64,000 nucleotides of DNA from Septoria linicola (GCA_024114885.1 CP099423.1:930001-994000), one strand, 5' to 3'. Numbered from the stretch's first letter, positions 19,338-31,664 are shown. Numbers and translations are program-made. The notes: generated by a model not told the origin, from the sequence alone.

Positions 19338-21362
19338 TCACAACGTGATCGTGTTGGTCTGCTCGTCGGAGGAACTCCAATCATCAACATCCATATTCTC
19401 TCCTCCATCAAACGGCACCGTATGCAACCGCATTTCCATCACAGGCTCAATCGTCGGCTTCTCCGGCATGCCTCTGAGCAGCTGGCTGGTAGCCGAAAGT
19501 GTCTCCAAAGCCTTTTCTATCCACACCGCCTTCTTACTGCTGACTGTCAGCGTCCACCTGAACTCGTTCAGCCGACATGCATAAAAGTGTGCCTCCTCTT
19601 TCCCAGGACTCGTGGTCATGAGTAGTGCACCGAACGTGCCGACGAGTGCGAAGTTGGACGATGAGCAGAAGTACCAGAAGGCATCGAGGTGTTCTGGCTT
19701 GAGGCGGTTCACGAAGTCGAGGGCGCTGATGAGTCGGGTTTTGGCTGCTGAGCGGCAAATGTAGAGCATGTAGGGGTCGGCAGCGGGATCGAGGGACTGC
19801 ACGATGCGTCTGTGGATGCTGATTTCGGTTGCGAAGTAGGCGAGGTGGAGGTAGCCTTGTGAGGAAAGCTTGCCGGGGGTGAAGCTGTCCATCTTGCACT
19901 CGGCGGGGAGTTTTGCGATCCAGTCTTTGAGCTTGAGCTGGACGGGTTTGGCACGGTTGAGAACGAGCTGAGTTGCGTAGCGGCCAGCGCGCGCGAACTC
20001 TGCTTTGGCGGTCTCGCTGTAGAATGTCTCGCAGACTTCTGCCATGACGCCGGTAAGAGCGATCATCTGCATGAAGACCATTCTGCCTTTGTTCGATTGC
20101 TCATCGACGTCCTCGTTTGGTGTGGGTAGGGGGTTGATCGTCTCGTCGAAGTCCTCCTCCGTCGGCACTGAAACGTTCCAATCGGAGGCGTTGATGTGTG
20201 ATGGGCGACCATAGATCACCGCACTCCATTTGTCCTGCATGTAAAGCGCCCATGCTAGACGCTTGCGTAATAGTCGCTCCCATCTTGGTATTGACCAGTC
20301 TGAGCAGTCGAGGTGAAGACCAATATCCTGACCGAGAGCGACCAGCTGAACGGTAAGTGTCCAAGTACTTGCCTTGGCACGCTGGAGTAGCAAGAGTCCT
20401 GCTTGCACGGCAGAGATCTTTGGCCGTTGCATGGCAAAGGTCAAGCTAGTCATAGCAATGTACTCTAGTCTCGCTACGTCTGGCTTCTGGTGAGCGGCTA
20501 GAGCAGGATCATGGTGCCACCACGCTAGTGCCAGCAAGTACATAGCAGCCAACAGTGGTGGATTGAAGTGACGGTCGCCATGTCGATGTCGATCCAGGAA
20601 GGCTTGCTTCTGGATGATGGGATAGCTAGGGTGCACGTTGCGAAAGTAGATATCGATCAGGGCGGAGCCATGACTACCGACTACCTGCTCGATTTCCTTC
20701 AAGGCACGCGCCTCGTCGTCGGGAATGGGTACACTAGCGTCGTCATGAGTGCTGAAGTATTCTGTGCTGGTAACCTGTCGAAGCGTGCCAAGTTGTGATT
20801 CGGTCTCGTTCTTGTTGTTGAATGTCCCTAGTCCAATGAGGGATGCGTCTAGTGGCGTGGTCTGTCCAAGGTACTTGCAATGTCGATGTCTCTGCAAGCT
20901 CAAGGACTCGTCGACTGCAAAAGGTTTCCGCATAGAGGGCTGACTTGTGAGTGGCGCGGTGTGACTTTCTGAACTGGGGATGGAAATCGCTCTGACGGAA
21001 GGGACTGAAACGGGCCTTCGATTAATGATCGGGCTACTCTTCTTCATAGGGCTATCGTTCTTCGATGCATCGTCGGGCGCTTTGCGCTTCCTAGGCTGTG
21101 CGTTCTCCACAAATGTGCATTCCTGTTTGTGGAACTCACAAAGGACGCATTTGCGACCCTCTTGCAGGACACACTTCGACTTGCGGCGCCTACAACCGTC
21201 ACAGGGTCGTTCTCGTTTGGGCTTGGGCGGCGCAGATGTGCTGTGCTTCAAGACAGGTCTATTCTCTTTGCCTTCGATATGTTGTTTGGGTGATGACCAA
21301 GCTGCAATAGGCCGAGGCGATGGTCGTGGGGCCATGGGGGCTATGGCGATTGCAGTCGCCAT
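19338..21362 (-). CDS. Zn2Cys6 transcription factor with fungal_trans domain
   Basis: A fungal binuclear zinc-cluster regulator. Single exon, 674 aa from ATG 21362 (MATAIAIAPMAPRPS); an upstream in-frame stretch to 21485 is less protein-like. The DNA-binding cluster is RPCDGCRRRKSKCVL followed by KCVLCEFHKQECTF (spacing C-x2-C-x6-C...C-x2-C-x6-C), at about residues 50-80. A basic linker (PRKRKAPDD) follows. The middle homology region starts with ALIDIYFRNVHPSYPIIQK, continues through a helical region with CSDWSIPRWERLLRKRLAW and AVIYGRPSHI, and is typical of the fungal_trans domain. The target pathway is not deducible. It converges with the quinone reductase: its stop lies 142 bp beyond the readthrough frame. 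Confidence 0.9.
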   Translation of the reverse strand: MATAIAIAPMAPRPSPRPIAAWSSPKQHIEGKENRPVLKHSTSAPPKPKRERPCDGCRRRKSKCVLQEGRKCVLCEFHKQECTFVENAQPRKRKAPDDASKNDSPMKKSSPIINRRPVSVPSVRAISIPSSESHTAPLTSQPSMRKPFAVDESLSLQRHRHCKYLGQTTPLDASLIGLGTFNNKNETESQLGTLRQVTSTEYFSTHDDASVPIPDDEARALKEIEQVVGSHGSALIDIYFRNVHPSYPIIQKQAFLDRHRHGDRHFNPPLLAAMYLLALAWWHHDPALAAHQKPDVARLEYIAMTSLTFAMQRPKISAVQAGLLLLQRAKASTWTLTVQLVALGQDIGLHLDCSDWSIPRWERLLRKRLAWALYMQDKWSAVIYGRPSHINASDWNVSVPTEEDFDETINPLPTPNEDVDEQSNKGRMVFMQMIALTGVMAEVCETFYSETAKAEFARAGRYATQLVLNRAKPVQLKLKDWIAKLPAECKMDSFTPGKLSSQGYLHLAYFATEISIHRRIVQSLDPAADPYMLYICRSAAKTRLISALDFVNRLKPEHLDAFWYFCSSSNFALVGTFGALLMTTSPGKEEAHFYACRLNEFRWTLTVSSKKAVWIEKALETLSATSQLLRGMPEKPTIEPVMEMRLHTVPFDGGENMDVDDWSSSDEQTNTITL

Positions 21363-23236
21363 GTTTGCTTGATTGCTTGGTGGCGGTCCTAGAAGGGAAG
21401 GCTTGACGTAGGTCCTGATAGGTGAATATGTAGATAGGCACAAGCACCGCGCTTGGCTGTCGCGCGCTTCAGCAGTGGGTTGCACAATAAGATATGCAGT
21501 GGCCGGGTCCAGGTGCGTCGTCTGTCAAACCGCGAGCCTCAGGGCTATCTTTGTTTGATGCGGCAGGTGGATGTGCTTATCAACGAATAGTAAGCAGCAC
21601 AGTCAAGGAACAATGTGTAAGTGCCGGGGCGATTGTCAACACTAGGTGTGCTCAGAACCACAAAGGGCGGCAAGGAAGATGAGATGATCAAGAGTCTTTG
21701 GGGTCATTGAGACTACCGACTCAGGTTGATCGTCAAGAACACTTGCATTGAAGTCTGTTGTTGCAGTATATGCCTCATCCAAAAGCGCTGGGCACGCGAG
21801 GATGTCGTGTGAGAGGGTTATACCTACTTTGCCTCCCTCAAACCGCCAAGCTAGCATATCTGACATTGACAGCAACCGACTGCCAACGATCTGGAGTGCT
21901 GAACACAAGCGTGAACTTCCATGAAGTTCTTACGTGAAAAGAGCAAACCATTACTAGAGAGAAAAGCGGTTTCAGGTACAAAAATGGCAGGATCCTGATA
22001 AGAGATTCTCGAACCAATTAGACGGGGAGCAGTGACAGTAATCGAACGCGGTCGAGCAAATTGGGTTTGGCCTTAAAGCCGGAGAACATGCGTCGCGTCG
22101 AGGTTGTGGAGGTCGATCTGGCTTGGTTGACCTCACTCTGTCAGAGGCCGAGATCCAGTGACATCGTCATGACTGTCCGTTGGACGTGCAGACTGGAGTC
22201 ATCTGGGGACTCCGAACATGACCACTTTGTTGAATGGTCCAGTGGGAAGTTGTTGTTCTCTGATGAATGTCTGCGGACTCACCCCACAGCAGCCCGCCAG
22301 GAGATTCCTTGTCGCACCCGACCCTGGAGACGGTGAGGTACAAATCTGCACCGCGTGGTACCGGAACCGATGCCTCTCAGCACATCGATGGCGATACTGC
22401 AGTGTAGCTTTGGTGATGCAGAAAATCCAATTATCACATCTCAGCAGTGTGCGACATGGTTGCGCGCTCGTGAGCCAAGCTTGGGGAGGCTGCGATCGCA
22501 GATGACCACCATGACGGAGAGTACCAAGCCCGCGGTGCAAGCTCCGAGCTGCACCTATGAGATCGCAAAGCGTGATAAAGAAACATAGTGTCGTTTGACC
22601 TGACATAAGTAGTTGCTGAGGGAGGAACTAGAAATGCAGAGGAGATGCACGTTCTGGATTCGCGGACTGCATGCTTGGCGTGATGGTCAACCATGATGGC
22701 GCAATATGGTCCTTGTACCACTGTGGCCTTCAGCATTGCTCCTCCAGAAGATTGAGCCTCTTGTTAGGCAAGTAATGAGGGCAGGTCCAGAAGATCGGTT
22801 CGTTGAATCGAGATCGCTTGGTTGTTGCCAAGTAAGGCATGGAGCCGGAGTCACTTGCAAAGGAGCTTGAGAAAGAAGATCAACGCCGGCCAAAAGGCAG
22901 CAGGCGACTCGTGTGAGGCATTCGAGAACATACGCGCAAATCTGCATGTGCAATGCGCAAGAAGAGGTTGTTGCACGCTCTAGAGACGAATCCGAGAAAT
23001 GCTGACATAATGGCTTAGTCAGCCAATTAGGGACGCAGCACGTTGAACAAGCCGTCAAATATGAGAATCTACTTCAAAGAAGTCAAGAGTTGTAGCAACA
23101 CGCAGTTGCGCTTGTGTCAGCTCAGCCGCCGTGTAACATGTTGGAAACGCTGCCCCGGAGAAGCCCAGATGGGAACGTAGCACATGCACCAAAAGCACTG
23201 CCTGGCAATTCTGAGCAGTTGCAGGACAAGACCTGA
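21363..23236. other. Long intergenic region
   Basis: About 1.87 kb holding the promoter side of the Zn2Cys6 gene and the 3' flank of the ligase gene. Short open frames on both strands are unconvincing. No RNA gene or clear repeat seen. Confidence 0.5.
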
Positions 23237-24997
23237 CTACAGCTTCGGCTTGCCACTGCTATCATCAACAACAGATATCCCTCTCACCCTCTTCGCATCT
23301 CTATCACCAGCCTTCAACACACGTCTAAGCAGCTTCCCTGTCGGACTCTTGGGTATAGCCTGAGTAAACTCCACCTCTTTTAGCCATTTATATCTACTTT
23401 TCCTTTCTTTCACTTGCGCTAACAGCTGCCTCCCTAGCACTTCACTCGCCTGAACGCCCTCTCTCAGCACGACATAGGCTTTGGGCTTCTCCCCAGAATA
23501 ATCGTCCTGGATACCTAGCACAGCGCAGTCCTCCACATCGCCGTGTCCTTGTAACGCGTCTTCTAGTTCTGCGGGCGCGACTTGCTGGCCTCGGACCTTG
23601 ATCATCTCCTTGATCCTATCCTCGATGTGCAGTAGGCCTTCGGCGTCGATGTTTCCAACGTCGCCGGTGTGGAAGAAGCCTTGCTCATCAAATGTCTCGG
23701 CTGTCGCGTGAGGATTGTCGAGGTAGCCCATGGCGATTTGCGGACCACGAGCACAGATTTCACCTGTCTCGCCAGGACCGAGCTCTTTGTTCGGGTCATT
23801 GAGATCGAGCACTTTGGCGACAGTATTGGCGCAGAGCTTTCCTGCTGTGTTGGCATATTTGTACGAGTAATGCGTTGGTGGATGACATGATATGCAAGCT
23901 GTGGACTCAGTAGCGCCATAGCCTTGGCGAAAGCCCGTATCGGGGAACTTCTTATGCAGGAGCTGAATGATCTCAGGTGGAGTTGGTGCCGAGCCAGAAG
24001 ACCAGCGTTTCACGATCTGCTGGAGCTGCGGAAGATACTTCTGTACAACAGGATCGCGGACTATTCGAATGATGATGGGCGGGACGAGGATGAGCTCTCG
24101 GATACGGTATGCGACGATGGTATTCAGCATGGAGTCCATGTCGAAGGAAGGAAGCATGATTGAAGCGCCGTTCATAAAGACTGGATAGTGGATGTAGCGA
24201 ACTAATCCAGTGATATGGAAGAGCGGAGTGACTGCTAGCATGCGTTGCTGCTCGCCTGGGTCGAGCACTTGGAGCTGTCGCAGCTGGTGACACTGTGCTA
24301 TCAAATTGTGGTGTGAAAGCATGACTGCTTTTGGATGCCCCGTCGTCCCTGAGCTGAAGTTCAGATAGCCACATATCTCTCTATTCGTTTTACCTGCAGG
24401 AATGCTGTAATGTCGATGAGATGGTAGGCTCGCGCCAAACTTGATGAGGTCGCGCACATTTTTGTAGCCTGCTCGTGTTCCCTCAAGTAGGAAGACATGA
24501 CTTGACGGCAGTCCAGCATTCTTGGCCGCTTCGGCAGCGACATCGAGAGATCCTGGCAGCGTGAAAATCAACTTGGTTTTGGCTGTGGTCAAAGCGTATG
24601 TCATTTCTTCCACGTTGTAGCCAGGGGAAGCGCCATTGATCCGGCCTCCAGCTCGAATTGCTGACCACAAAGCGACTGGATACCAGACAGTGTTGCTTGC
24701 CAGTATTGAGATGGTCTCGCCAGGCTTGTAGCCATACTGCTGAGCAAGTGCTGTACTCAAATTGGTCGCGAGGTCTTTGACTTGTGCATAATCCAGTTGT
24801 TCTTTCGTGATAGCATTTTCGTAGAACCCAAGCTCAGTGCCTGTCGTGCGATGGAGTGGCGAATGCTCTTCGGATTCGAATGCCCACTCCCACGTGGTGC
24901 AGTTGGTAGGGACTATGAGTAGGTCAGCTACATCGACTAAGTACCTTGGCAGTCCTCACATACTGTCTAGGTCTGGGTGTTCAGACTTCCATAGCAT
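23237..24997 (-). CDS. AMP-dependent acyl/4-coumarate:CoA ligase-like enzyme
   Basis: Adenylate-forming enzyme of the 4CL/firefly-luciferase group that activates carboxylic acids to CoA thioesters. Exons 24997-24964 and 24912-23237 (51-nt intron, GTATGT donor) give 569 aa. The joined start MLWKSEHPDLDIPTNCTTW matches fungal 4CL-like proteins. Motifs: the AMP/P-loop LNFSSGTTGHPKAVMLSH, the A5-type RQGYGATEST, the GFFHTGDVG hinge, and the C-terminal PTGKLLRR catalytic lysine loop. The protein ends GKPKL. PKL is a weak relative of the SKL-type peroxisomal targeting signal, so peroxisomal location is possible. Fungal homologues act on aryl or fatty acids. Its start faces the fatty-acid regulator farA across 1.6 kb. 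Confidence 0.9.
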
Positions 24998-26619
24998 TGT
25001 TCGATCTGGTCCCGGGGGGGTGCCCGATTGATGCGTTACTGGTGTGTTGTCAGGCTTCTGTCAATAATTGTTTGAGCACGCATATGCCTGCACTCTTCTG
25101 CCAAGCGTGACTTCCTGTTGCTGTAAACTGTATGCCATATCGACTGGTGGGGGATTTAGTGGGCAGTATAGTCAAGCCGAGGTCGAAAGACAAACAATCT
25201 ACCGTACGACCGAACCCGAACAGCGAGAGGTGGTCAGCAAATTTATCAACGATTCTATCAATGTGTTGTCCATAACACCCCGTAAGCTCTCGAGAGTCTG
25301 CATTCTGCAGTTACCACACTTCGGCACTGCCTTTGCACATGAGATAACTGCAATACTGCCTGGTAGCACCTAATTTTGCGGTCTAGAGCAGACTCGCGTC
25401 GGGCTATCCTGTCTCAGTCTCAAGATCTAGGCATCAGTAATAGATCAGGGTGGCTCGGAGTGGAGCTTATAAGGTCGATAGGAGGTCTTGTATGTTTTTA
25501 TAAAGGCCAGTTGCATGTGTTCATTTCGGTCGCTCTTGGCTGGCTTCACGCCTCCTACATGGAGCGCGAGGGTTGCCATGTTGGCCACGGAGGGCCTGAA
25601 CTCATCAGCATGAACACGCATGCTCATGCTGAGATGTTGCCCTAAGCAGTAGCACAAAATGCTCTAGAACGCATGTTCTCCACGTAGTTCAAGGTGCGGT
25701 CTGCCAGCCATTTGGCGATGACCAACCAGGTTTGACCTATTGGCGGGATCGTTTCCAGATGTGGCTGGGACTCAGCCAACATTTGGATAATATGTAACGG
25801 TCATGCCAAACCTGTAGCGACTCAGCAAGAGCGGCACACATGGCCGTCAGTTTCAAGCATAAGGAGAAGCTTGCTTCATGTGGAGGACGATCGATCGCCC
25901 AACTTTCTGCACGCATGCACGCCTGAATGCGGAGAAATGGTATAATCTTGCATCGTCCGCTTATGTCGGATCAGATCATGCTTGGCACTACCAGCTGTCG
26001 CGTGGCACAACTTTGTGGGTAGAACAGGCACATGCTGCTGCACCAGAAGCGAAATGTGTCAGATGACATCTCGCAAGACGAGTCAATGTGCGGGCGAGCT
26101 ATGTTTGGTGGCTCAGATGGCGTCCGGGTTCTGCAGAAGTAGCACGAATGCCAGGTACGCCCTAATAGCAATACAGAGATCAGCTAGGCCTCTTCGGCGC
26201 GGCAGAAGGCCCGATCGACTGGGCATGCGGCGACGTGTTGAATGATGGCGAGCCGGCCATCACGACGGGCGGAGCGACGATGCCTGTCTGGCCATATTCT
26301 AGTTGCAGCCAGGCATAACAATTGCAGTTGAATAGTGGTTGTTGGAGCGATGATCTGCGTGTTTTAGACCGAGGCACTTTTGGTGGTTGTGTACTTCACC
26401 TGTGTTCCAACAGCTCATCTCGAAGAGCAGTCGGGCAAGGTCGGAGCACCATAACATCATGACGGCAAGCCTGCGTAGGCGCTCTCTAGCTGTGTACCGG
26501 TGGAGATGGCTTGGAGTAGGGGAGAACTAGAATCTGGAACATATGTAAAGTAGTTAGTAGGCATCAGTGTTATTTTCGCATGATTATTGGAGGTTGCGGG
26601 GGAAGCTAGCTAGTTAGAC
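24998..26619. other. Divergent promoter region between CoA ligase and farA
   Basis: 1.6 kb of non-coding sequence between two divergently transcribed genes. I see no extra gene or RNA. I could not confidently locate CCTCGG-type FarA sites by eye. Confidence 0.5.
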
Positions 26620-29600
26620 ATGGCTCCAGACTCTCACATGCTTCCTTTGCGCTTGTCTCGCCCAGCGACACCCTCATACTCGTACTTTGAGCCGCAACAG
26701 CTAGACGATGAGACGGCGGGCGACGAGCAATACCATGCGCATATGAGTGAGCTACCGCCACTGTCACAGCACAACAGTCAGTCGAGCTTCGCCATGGCCG
26801 AACCGCGTCCTCTGGCGGCCGCGGTGACCTCGAATTCCGATGCGATCAAAGCATCGCCGTCGAGCGGCGTGTCGCTTGGCGTAGGCAATGCTCCCCCGAC
26901 ATCCTCGAGTGCTCCCAAGGACCAGATTCCGGGTCATCCATCCTTCCGACGGTATGTGTGCTGGATAGCGATGTGTAGCTCCGCGCGCGCGCAAACAGTG
27001 TTGCTGACTCCGCGTGATCGCCAGGCAACGCGCATCTCGAGCTTGCGAAGTGAGTAGCATGTCCGTCCTCGCCGCAGTCCTCCAGCATACTAACTACATC
27101 TCCAGACATGTCACGCGCGAAAGGTAAACACAGATACTGTCGGCAGGTGCGAGTGCGGTCAGCTCACGTCTACAGGTCCGCTGCGATGCCGCCAGTCTCG
27201 GTGTGCCTTGCACCAACTGTGTGGCATTCTCGATCGAATGCAAAATCCCGACGCCGAAGCGAAAGAAAACATCAGGAAAGAAGGATAATGACAGGTGCGA
27301 TGCACATCATCGGGAAGGTGCGGCCGAGGGCCATGAGGCTGACTATAGGGCACACAGTGATCGTGCGGAGTCTGTCAAAGACGACCGCTCACCTTCAGTT
27401 GCGAATGGCGCCAGCACTGCGTTTCCAACGCGTGGCGAGGCTATCATGTCGCGCGAAATGGAACCCGAGAAGATTGGCATGAACACCAGCGCTGGAATGC
27501 CCAAGGTCGAAGGCTCCGAAGCCTACTACGCTGGCCAGCAGGCGAGCAGTGGCACATATGCTCAATTCATGAAGCCGAAGTTCGCTCGAGCGCCCATCAA
27601 GGAAGCTGGTCGCGTGGCATATCTCGGCGAGTCTTCTAACCTCTCTCTACTTGTACAGGATCGACATGGGACGACAGACGTGGTGCATTATCCTCTGCCA
27701 GAGAACGTGCGCGGAACGCGGGCACGGATCAACGAGCTGGATAACGTCGAGATCGACATCCTTCACCAACGAGGCGCCTTCCTGCTCCCGCCTCGACAGC
27801 TCTGCGACGAACTCGTAGACGCCTTCTTTACGTGGATAGCTCCAGTGGTGCCGGTCATCAATAGGAGCAAATTCATGCGGCGGTATCGCGACTCGAAGAA
27901 TCCGCCTTCCTTACTTCTTTTACAGTCCATTTTGCTTGCTGGCTCACGAGTGTGCAACAACCCCCAGCTCATGGATGCGAATGGCTCAACGACCCCTGCG
28001 GCAATGACGTTCTACAAGCGTGCGAAGGCATTGTACGATGCGAATTACGAAGACGACAGAGTGACCATTGTCCAGGCACTCATTCTTATGGGTTGGTATT
28101 GGGAAGGTCCAGAGGGTAAGAACAAGGAAAAGCTGGATTTGTCTACGCATGCTCGGTCTGATATCGCTGCAGACGTAACAAAAAATGTCTTCTATTGGAG
28201 CCGAGTAGCCGTCATTGTCGCACAGGGTTCTGGCATGCACCGAAGGTTTGTCTGTATATTCATTTGGTTACCAACTGACTGCTGACCATGAGTAGCGTGG
28301 AAGGATCTCAACTCAGCAAGACTGACAAGCGTCTATGGAAACGAATTTGGTGGACTCTATTCACCCGAGATCGATCCGTCGCTGTAGCCCTTGGCCGGCC
28401 AGTCTGCATTAACATCGAAGACTCAGATGTCGAAATGGTGTCGCCGGACGACTTCATTGATGACGAACCTGATCGACCCGCAGAATATCCTCCAGATCCA
28501 ATTCATGTACACTTCTTCCTCAACTACGTCAAGCTTTGCGAGATCATGGGCCTGGTGCTTTCCCAACAGTACTCAGTTGCATCAAAGCTGCGCCGGAACA
28601 ACGCTCTGGACCTCACCCACAGCGATATGGCGCTCGCAGATTGGCTACAGAATTGCCCGATGGAAGTCAGGTGGGAACCACAGCGCCATCACTTCTGGTC
28701 TGCGCTGTTGCATTCAAATTATTAGTGAGTGGCACTGGAGTGTGCATCACAAGAAGAATGCTAATTGTACGTCAGTACGACTTTGTGCCTACTGCACAGA
28801 GCCCATATGCCGCCAGCAGGCTCTCCTGAGACTAGACCTCAGAATGGCTATCCCGAAGAAACAGCATATCCGTCTCGATCGATCGCGTACCAGGCTGCGG
28901 CTATGATCACATCAATTATTGAGGCACTGCAGACCCACGAACAGCTGCGGTATGCACCAGCTTTTATGTAAGTCGAGTGGCCTGGATAGAAATCATGCGC
29001 GGCTACTAACAGCATTTTCAGTGTATACAGTCTGTTCTCGGCACTCATCATGCACGTCTATCAAATGCGCTCCTCCAACCAGTCGATAGTGTCGGCGACC
29101 CAGCAGAGGACGACAGTATGCATGAACGCTCTGAAGGATGTCTCCAAGACATGGCTTGTGGCAAAGATGGTGCACACACTCTTCGAGTCTATTCTCGGCA
29201 ATAAGATTCTCGAAGACAGACTTCAGAAAGCCGCAGGCCGCCGGCATACCAAGAGCAAGCACGGAGCCAGCAGTAAAGCCAGCAAGGGCACGCCAACTGT
29301 AGGAGATAATGCTGATGCACAGAAGAGGAAGTTTGACGAGATGGAATTGGGCTATGGCAATGGACCTCCTGCGCCGCAGATGTCCTACGAGAGATCGCGA
29401 CCACAGTCTCCAGTGATCACGCCATCTCGAGAGGTTCCTCCTGGTGGTCACAATACGCAGCAGACACCGCAAATGCCACAGATGACTGCCGGATCCCCGA
29501 CGCTGCGACATGGCAACGATACGTTCATGGGAGCTTCACGCGCAAACACGAGACCGACAACTCCTGCATTCAACACGTTACCGTGGTCGAGGCTGGGTTC

Positions 29601-30066
29601 TCCTGATGTCTTTCTTCATACGCGAAATTCACCGAAGATCTCTGAAGATCTCTGGCAGAACTACCAACCTGAGCAGCTTTTCCCTCCCGAGACAAACACT
29701 CTCTTCCCGGTAATGACGAACAGCCCGAATCAGCAGATGGTCGATCCCGCACTCCGTGCTCAGTCGCATTCGAATCCGCAATTCCCGAATCAGCATTCCA
29801 TGCAGACGCCGCAGATGCAGCAAGGTCAGCAAATGCAGTCCGGCAACGGCCAACAGTCAATGCAGTACCACCAAGATCCAGCTGCTTGGGCTCAGCTCAA
29901 TACTTTGGGTGATCAATCGAGAGCAGACGATTCGTGGAGTAATTCGAGTAGCGCAGGAGGGCCGATCGTTCCAACTACTCTCAACGTTGGTGACTGGTTC
30001 GAATTCTTCGGCATCCCGAATGGTAGCGACATCAACGGTCTGAACGGTGCTGCTGGTTATGGTTGA
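26620..30066 (+). CDS. farA: FarA/CTF1-type fatty-acid and cutinase regulator (Zn2Cys6)
   Basis: Orthologue group of Aspergillus FarA and Fusarium CTF1-alpha, which activate fatty-acid beta-oxidation, peroxisome and cutinase genes. Seven exons: 26620-26951, 27025-27049, 27106-27123, 27176-28245, 28296-28724, 28776-28967 and 29022-30066, giving 1036 aa. The zinc cluster is assembled across exons 2-4: ACETCHARKVRCDAASLG then PCTNCVAFSIECKIP. It is almost identical in style to FarA/CTF1, which settles the odd exon structure. The C-terminal nuclear signal PKRKK follows. The middle regulatory domain includes LLLQSILLAGSRVCNN and WWTLFTRDRSVAVALGRP, also diagnostic. The C-terminus is Gln/Pro/Met-rich. 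Exons 2 and 3 are only 25 and 18 nt. Branch sites (TACTAAC) are present in the introns before exons 3 and 7. Confidence 0.93.
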
Positions 30067-30578
30067 TCTTGTCTATCCGTGTTAGACTTTGGTTGAACAA
30101 AAGCAAGACGTCCGAAGCTGGAATGGAATCCAGTATTTGGGCATGTGCTCTGGCCTGATAGAGATGGTACACCACTACATCCGCCACGGCACGCGTTATC
30201 TGCCTGCTGTCCAGTTGACGCATGCAGCGTGCGGAGGGGAAGAGTGGTGGTCCGGTCATGGGGAACGACCTAGACGAGCGCGACGGCCGCAGCATGCAGA
30301 TGATAGCAGACCTGCACGAACATAGCTGGCCCGAAGAGGACTGAAAAGCGTGACAGTTACTGCACACTACCTCTCACGTTTTCCGACTCAACCAGAACTG
30401 CCCCACTTCCCTAGATTTGGCTTTCCTAGAAGTGGAGTGAAGCGAGACGTCATCTGTTCTTCGACGTTGTCGACACTTCTAACAATTAGTAGCTTAGATA
30501 TACATGACTTACGTGACACAGCTATACGCCACCCAGGAAAACACTCAGTTATCACCCTCGATAAGCTACCGGTCTGAC
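30067..30578. other. Intergenic
   Basis: About 510 bp between farA and the TENA gene. No gene or repeat recognised; it should include the farA 3' UTR and the TENA promoter. Confidence 0.45.
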
Positions 30579-31301
30579 ATGCCTTCATTAACATCGCACC
30601 TACTAAAGCTAGACCCAGCAGGCCTGGACAAAGCCACTCAACATCCTTTCCTCAAAGCAGCAGCCACATCATCTCTACCACAAGCAAAACTCCGACACTG
30701 GCTCGCCCAAGACCGCGTGTACGCTTTGTCTTATGTGAACTTCATCGGCTCCCTCCTAGCTCAACTCAGCGTCCCGACAGGCTCCAATCGAGAAAACAGC
30801 ATCGAATGGCGTGTTGCAGACGTCCTTATCGATGCTCTCGACAACATCCGAAGAGAAATCAGACTATTTGAACAAGTCGCCGAAGATGAAGGCTTCAAAG
30901 ACGAAATCTGCGATGTCGAGTGCGAGCGTGCTACGAGATGTTATCAAGACTTATTCGCGGGGAGTGTAGCCCAGGGGCGACCGGTGATCGTTGGATTAGT
31001 GGTGCTGTGGGCAACAGAAGAGTGTTACTTGAGGAGTTGGAAGTTTGCGAAGGAGCATTTGAAATTTGAGGGTGAGGGAGAGGCGGATGTGATGCAGAAG
31101 ACTTTCATCCCCAATTGGACGAGTCCAGAGTTTGAGGCTTTTGTGAGGAGGTTGGGAGGTTTGGTGAATAAGATGTGTAATGAGTGGGGTGTTGAGGAAG
31201 GTGGGTGGGTTTGGAAGGAGTGTGAGGCAGCGTGGAAGCAGGTTGTTTGGGTGGAAGGAGAGTTTTGGCCGGAGTGCCAGGAAGCGATCCTGGCTCAGTG
31301 A
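30579..31301 (+). CDS. TENA/THI-4 domain protein
   Basis: A helical TENA/THI-4 fold protein (haem-oxygenase-like fold), 240 aa, single exon. Members include thiaminase II, which recycles thiamin pyrimidine, and many fungal proteins of unknown substrate. Seen: FLKAAATSSLPQAKLRHWL and LAQDRVYALSYVNFIG near the N-terminus (typical of the first two helices), the central RREIRLFEQVAED, and WATEECYLRSWKFAKEHL, the glutamate-containing helix of the pocket. A Trp/Glu-rich C-terminal helix ends the domain. The ATG at 30579 (MPSLTSHLL) is chosen over the one at 30504, because the sequence between looks like leader. Substrate unknown. Confidence 0.8.
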   Translation: MPSLTSHLLKLDPAGLDKATQHPFLKAAATSSLPQAKLRHWLAQDRVYALSYVNFIGSLLAQLSVPTGSNRENSIEWRVADVLIDALDNIRREIRLFEQVAEDEGFKDEICDVECERATRCYQDLFAGSVAQGRPVIVGLVVLWATEECYLRSWKFAKEHLKFEGEGEADVMQKTFIPNWTSPEFEAFVRRLGGLVNKMCNEWGVEEGGWVWKECEAAWKQVVWVEGEFWPECQEAILAQ

Positions 31302-31352
31302 TAGGAAAGGCTTCGGTCTGCTCGCACTTCACTCTCCAACAGCGCTATCTTG

Positions 31353-31664
31353 TTACCACCATCTCTGCCGCTGGAAAAACTGTCCTGGATTATTGATAGC
31401 GCGTAGCCACTGGTGCCCGTTCAGACTTCTGCCATCTTCGCGATAGCCAGCGTTGCCGCCGCAGTAGCCGGCGTAGCCATACATAGGAGGCCTCTCGCAC
31501 GGTCCACCTCTGCTACCGCCATAAGTGTTCTGTCCGAAGCCAGTGGATGGACCATAGCCATAGAGCTGGTGGAGAAAGGGCTCGGAGCGGTAACATGGAG
31601 GCCGCAAAGGATCAAAGCTGGACGACATGTTCCAAGAGCTGTATTCCGATCTGCGGGACATCAA
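31353..31664 (-). CDS. Possible small Gly/Tyr-rich protein
   Basis: A 103-aa open frame rich in Gly, Tyr, Pro and Arg (YGYGPSTGFGQNTYGG, MYGYAGYCGGNAGY), ending RQRWW. Such low-complexity composition is seen in small RNA-binding or wall-associated fungal proteins. No domain recognised. Its 3' end converges with the TENA gene 51 bp away. Confidence 0.4.
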   Translation of the reverse strand: MMSRRSEYSSWNMSSSFDPLRPPCYRSEPFLHQLYGYGPSTGFGQNTYGGSRGGPCERPPMYGYAGYCGGNAGYREDGRSLNGHQWLRAINNPGQFFQRQRWW

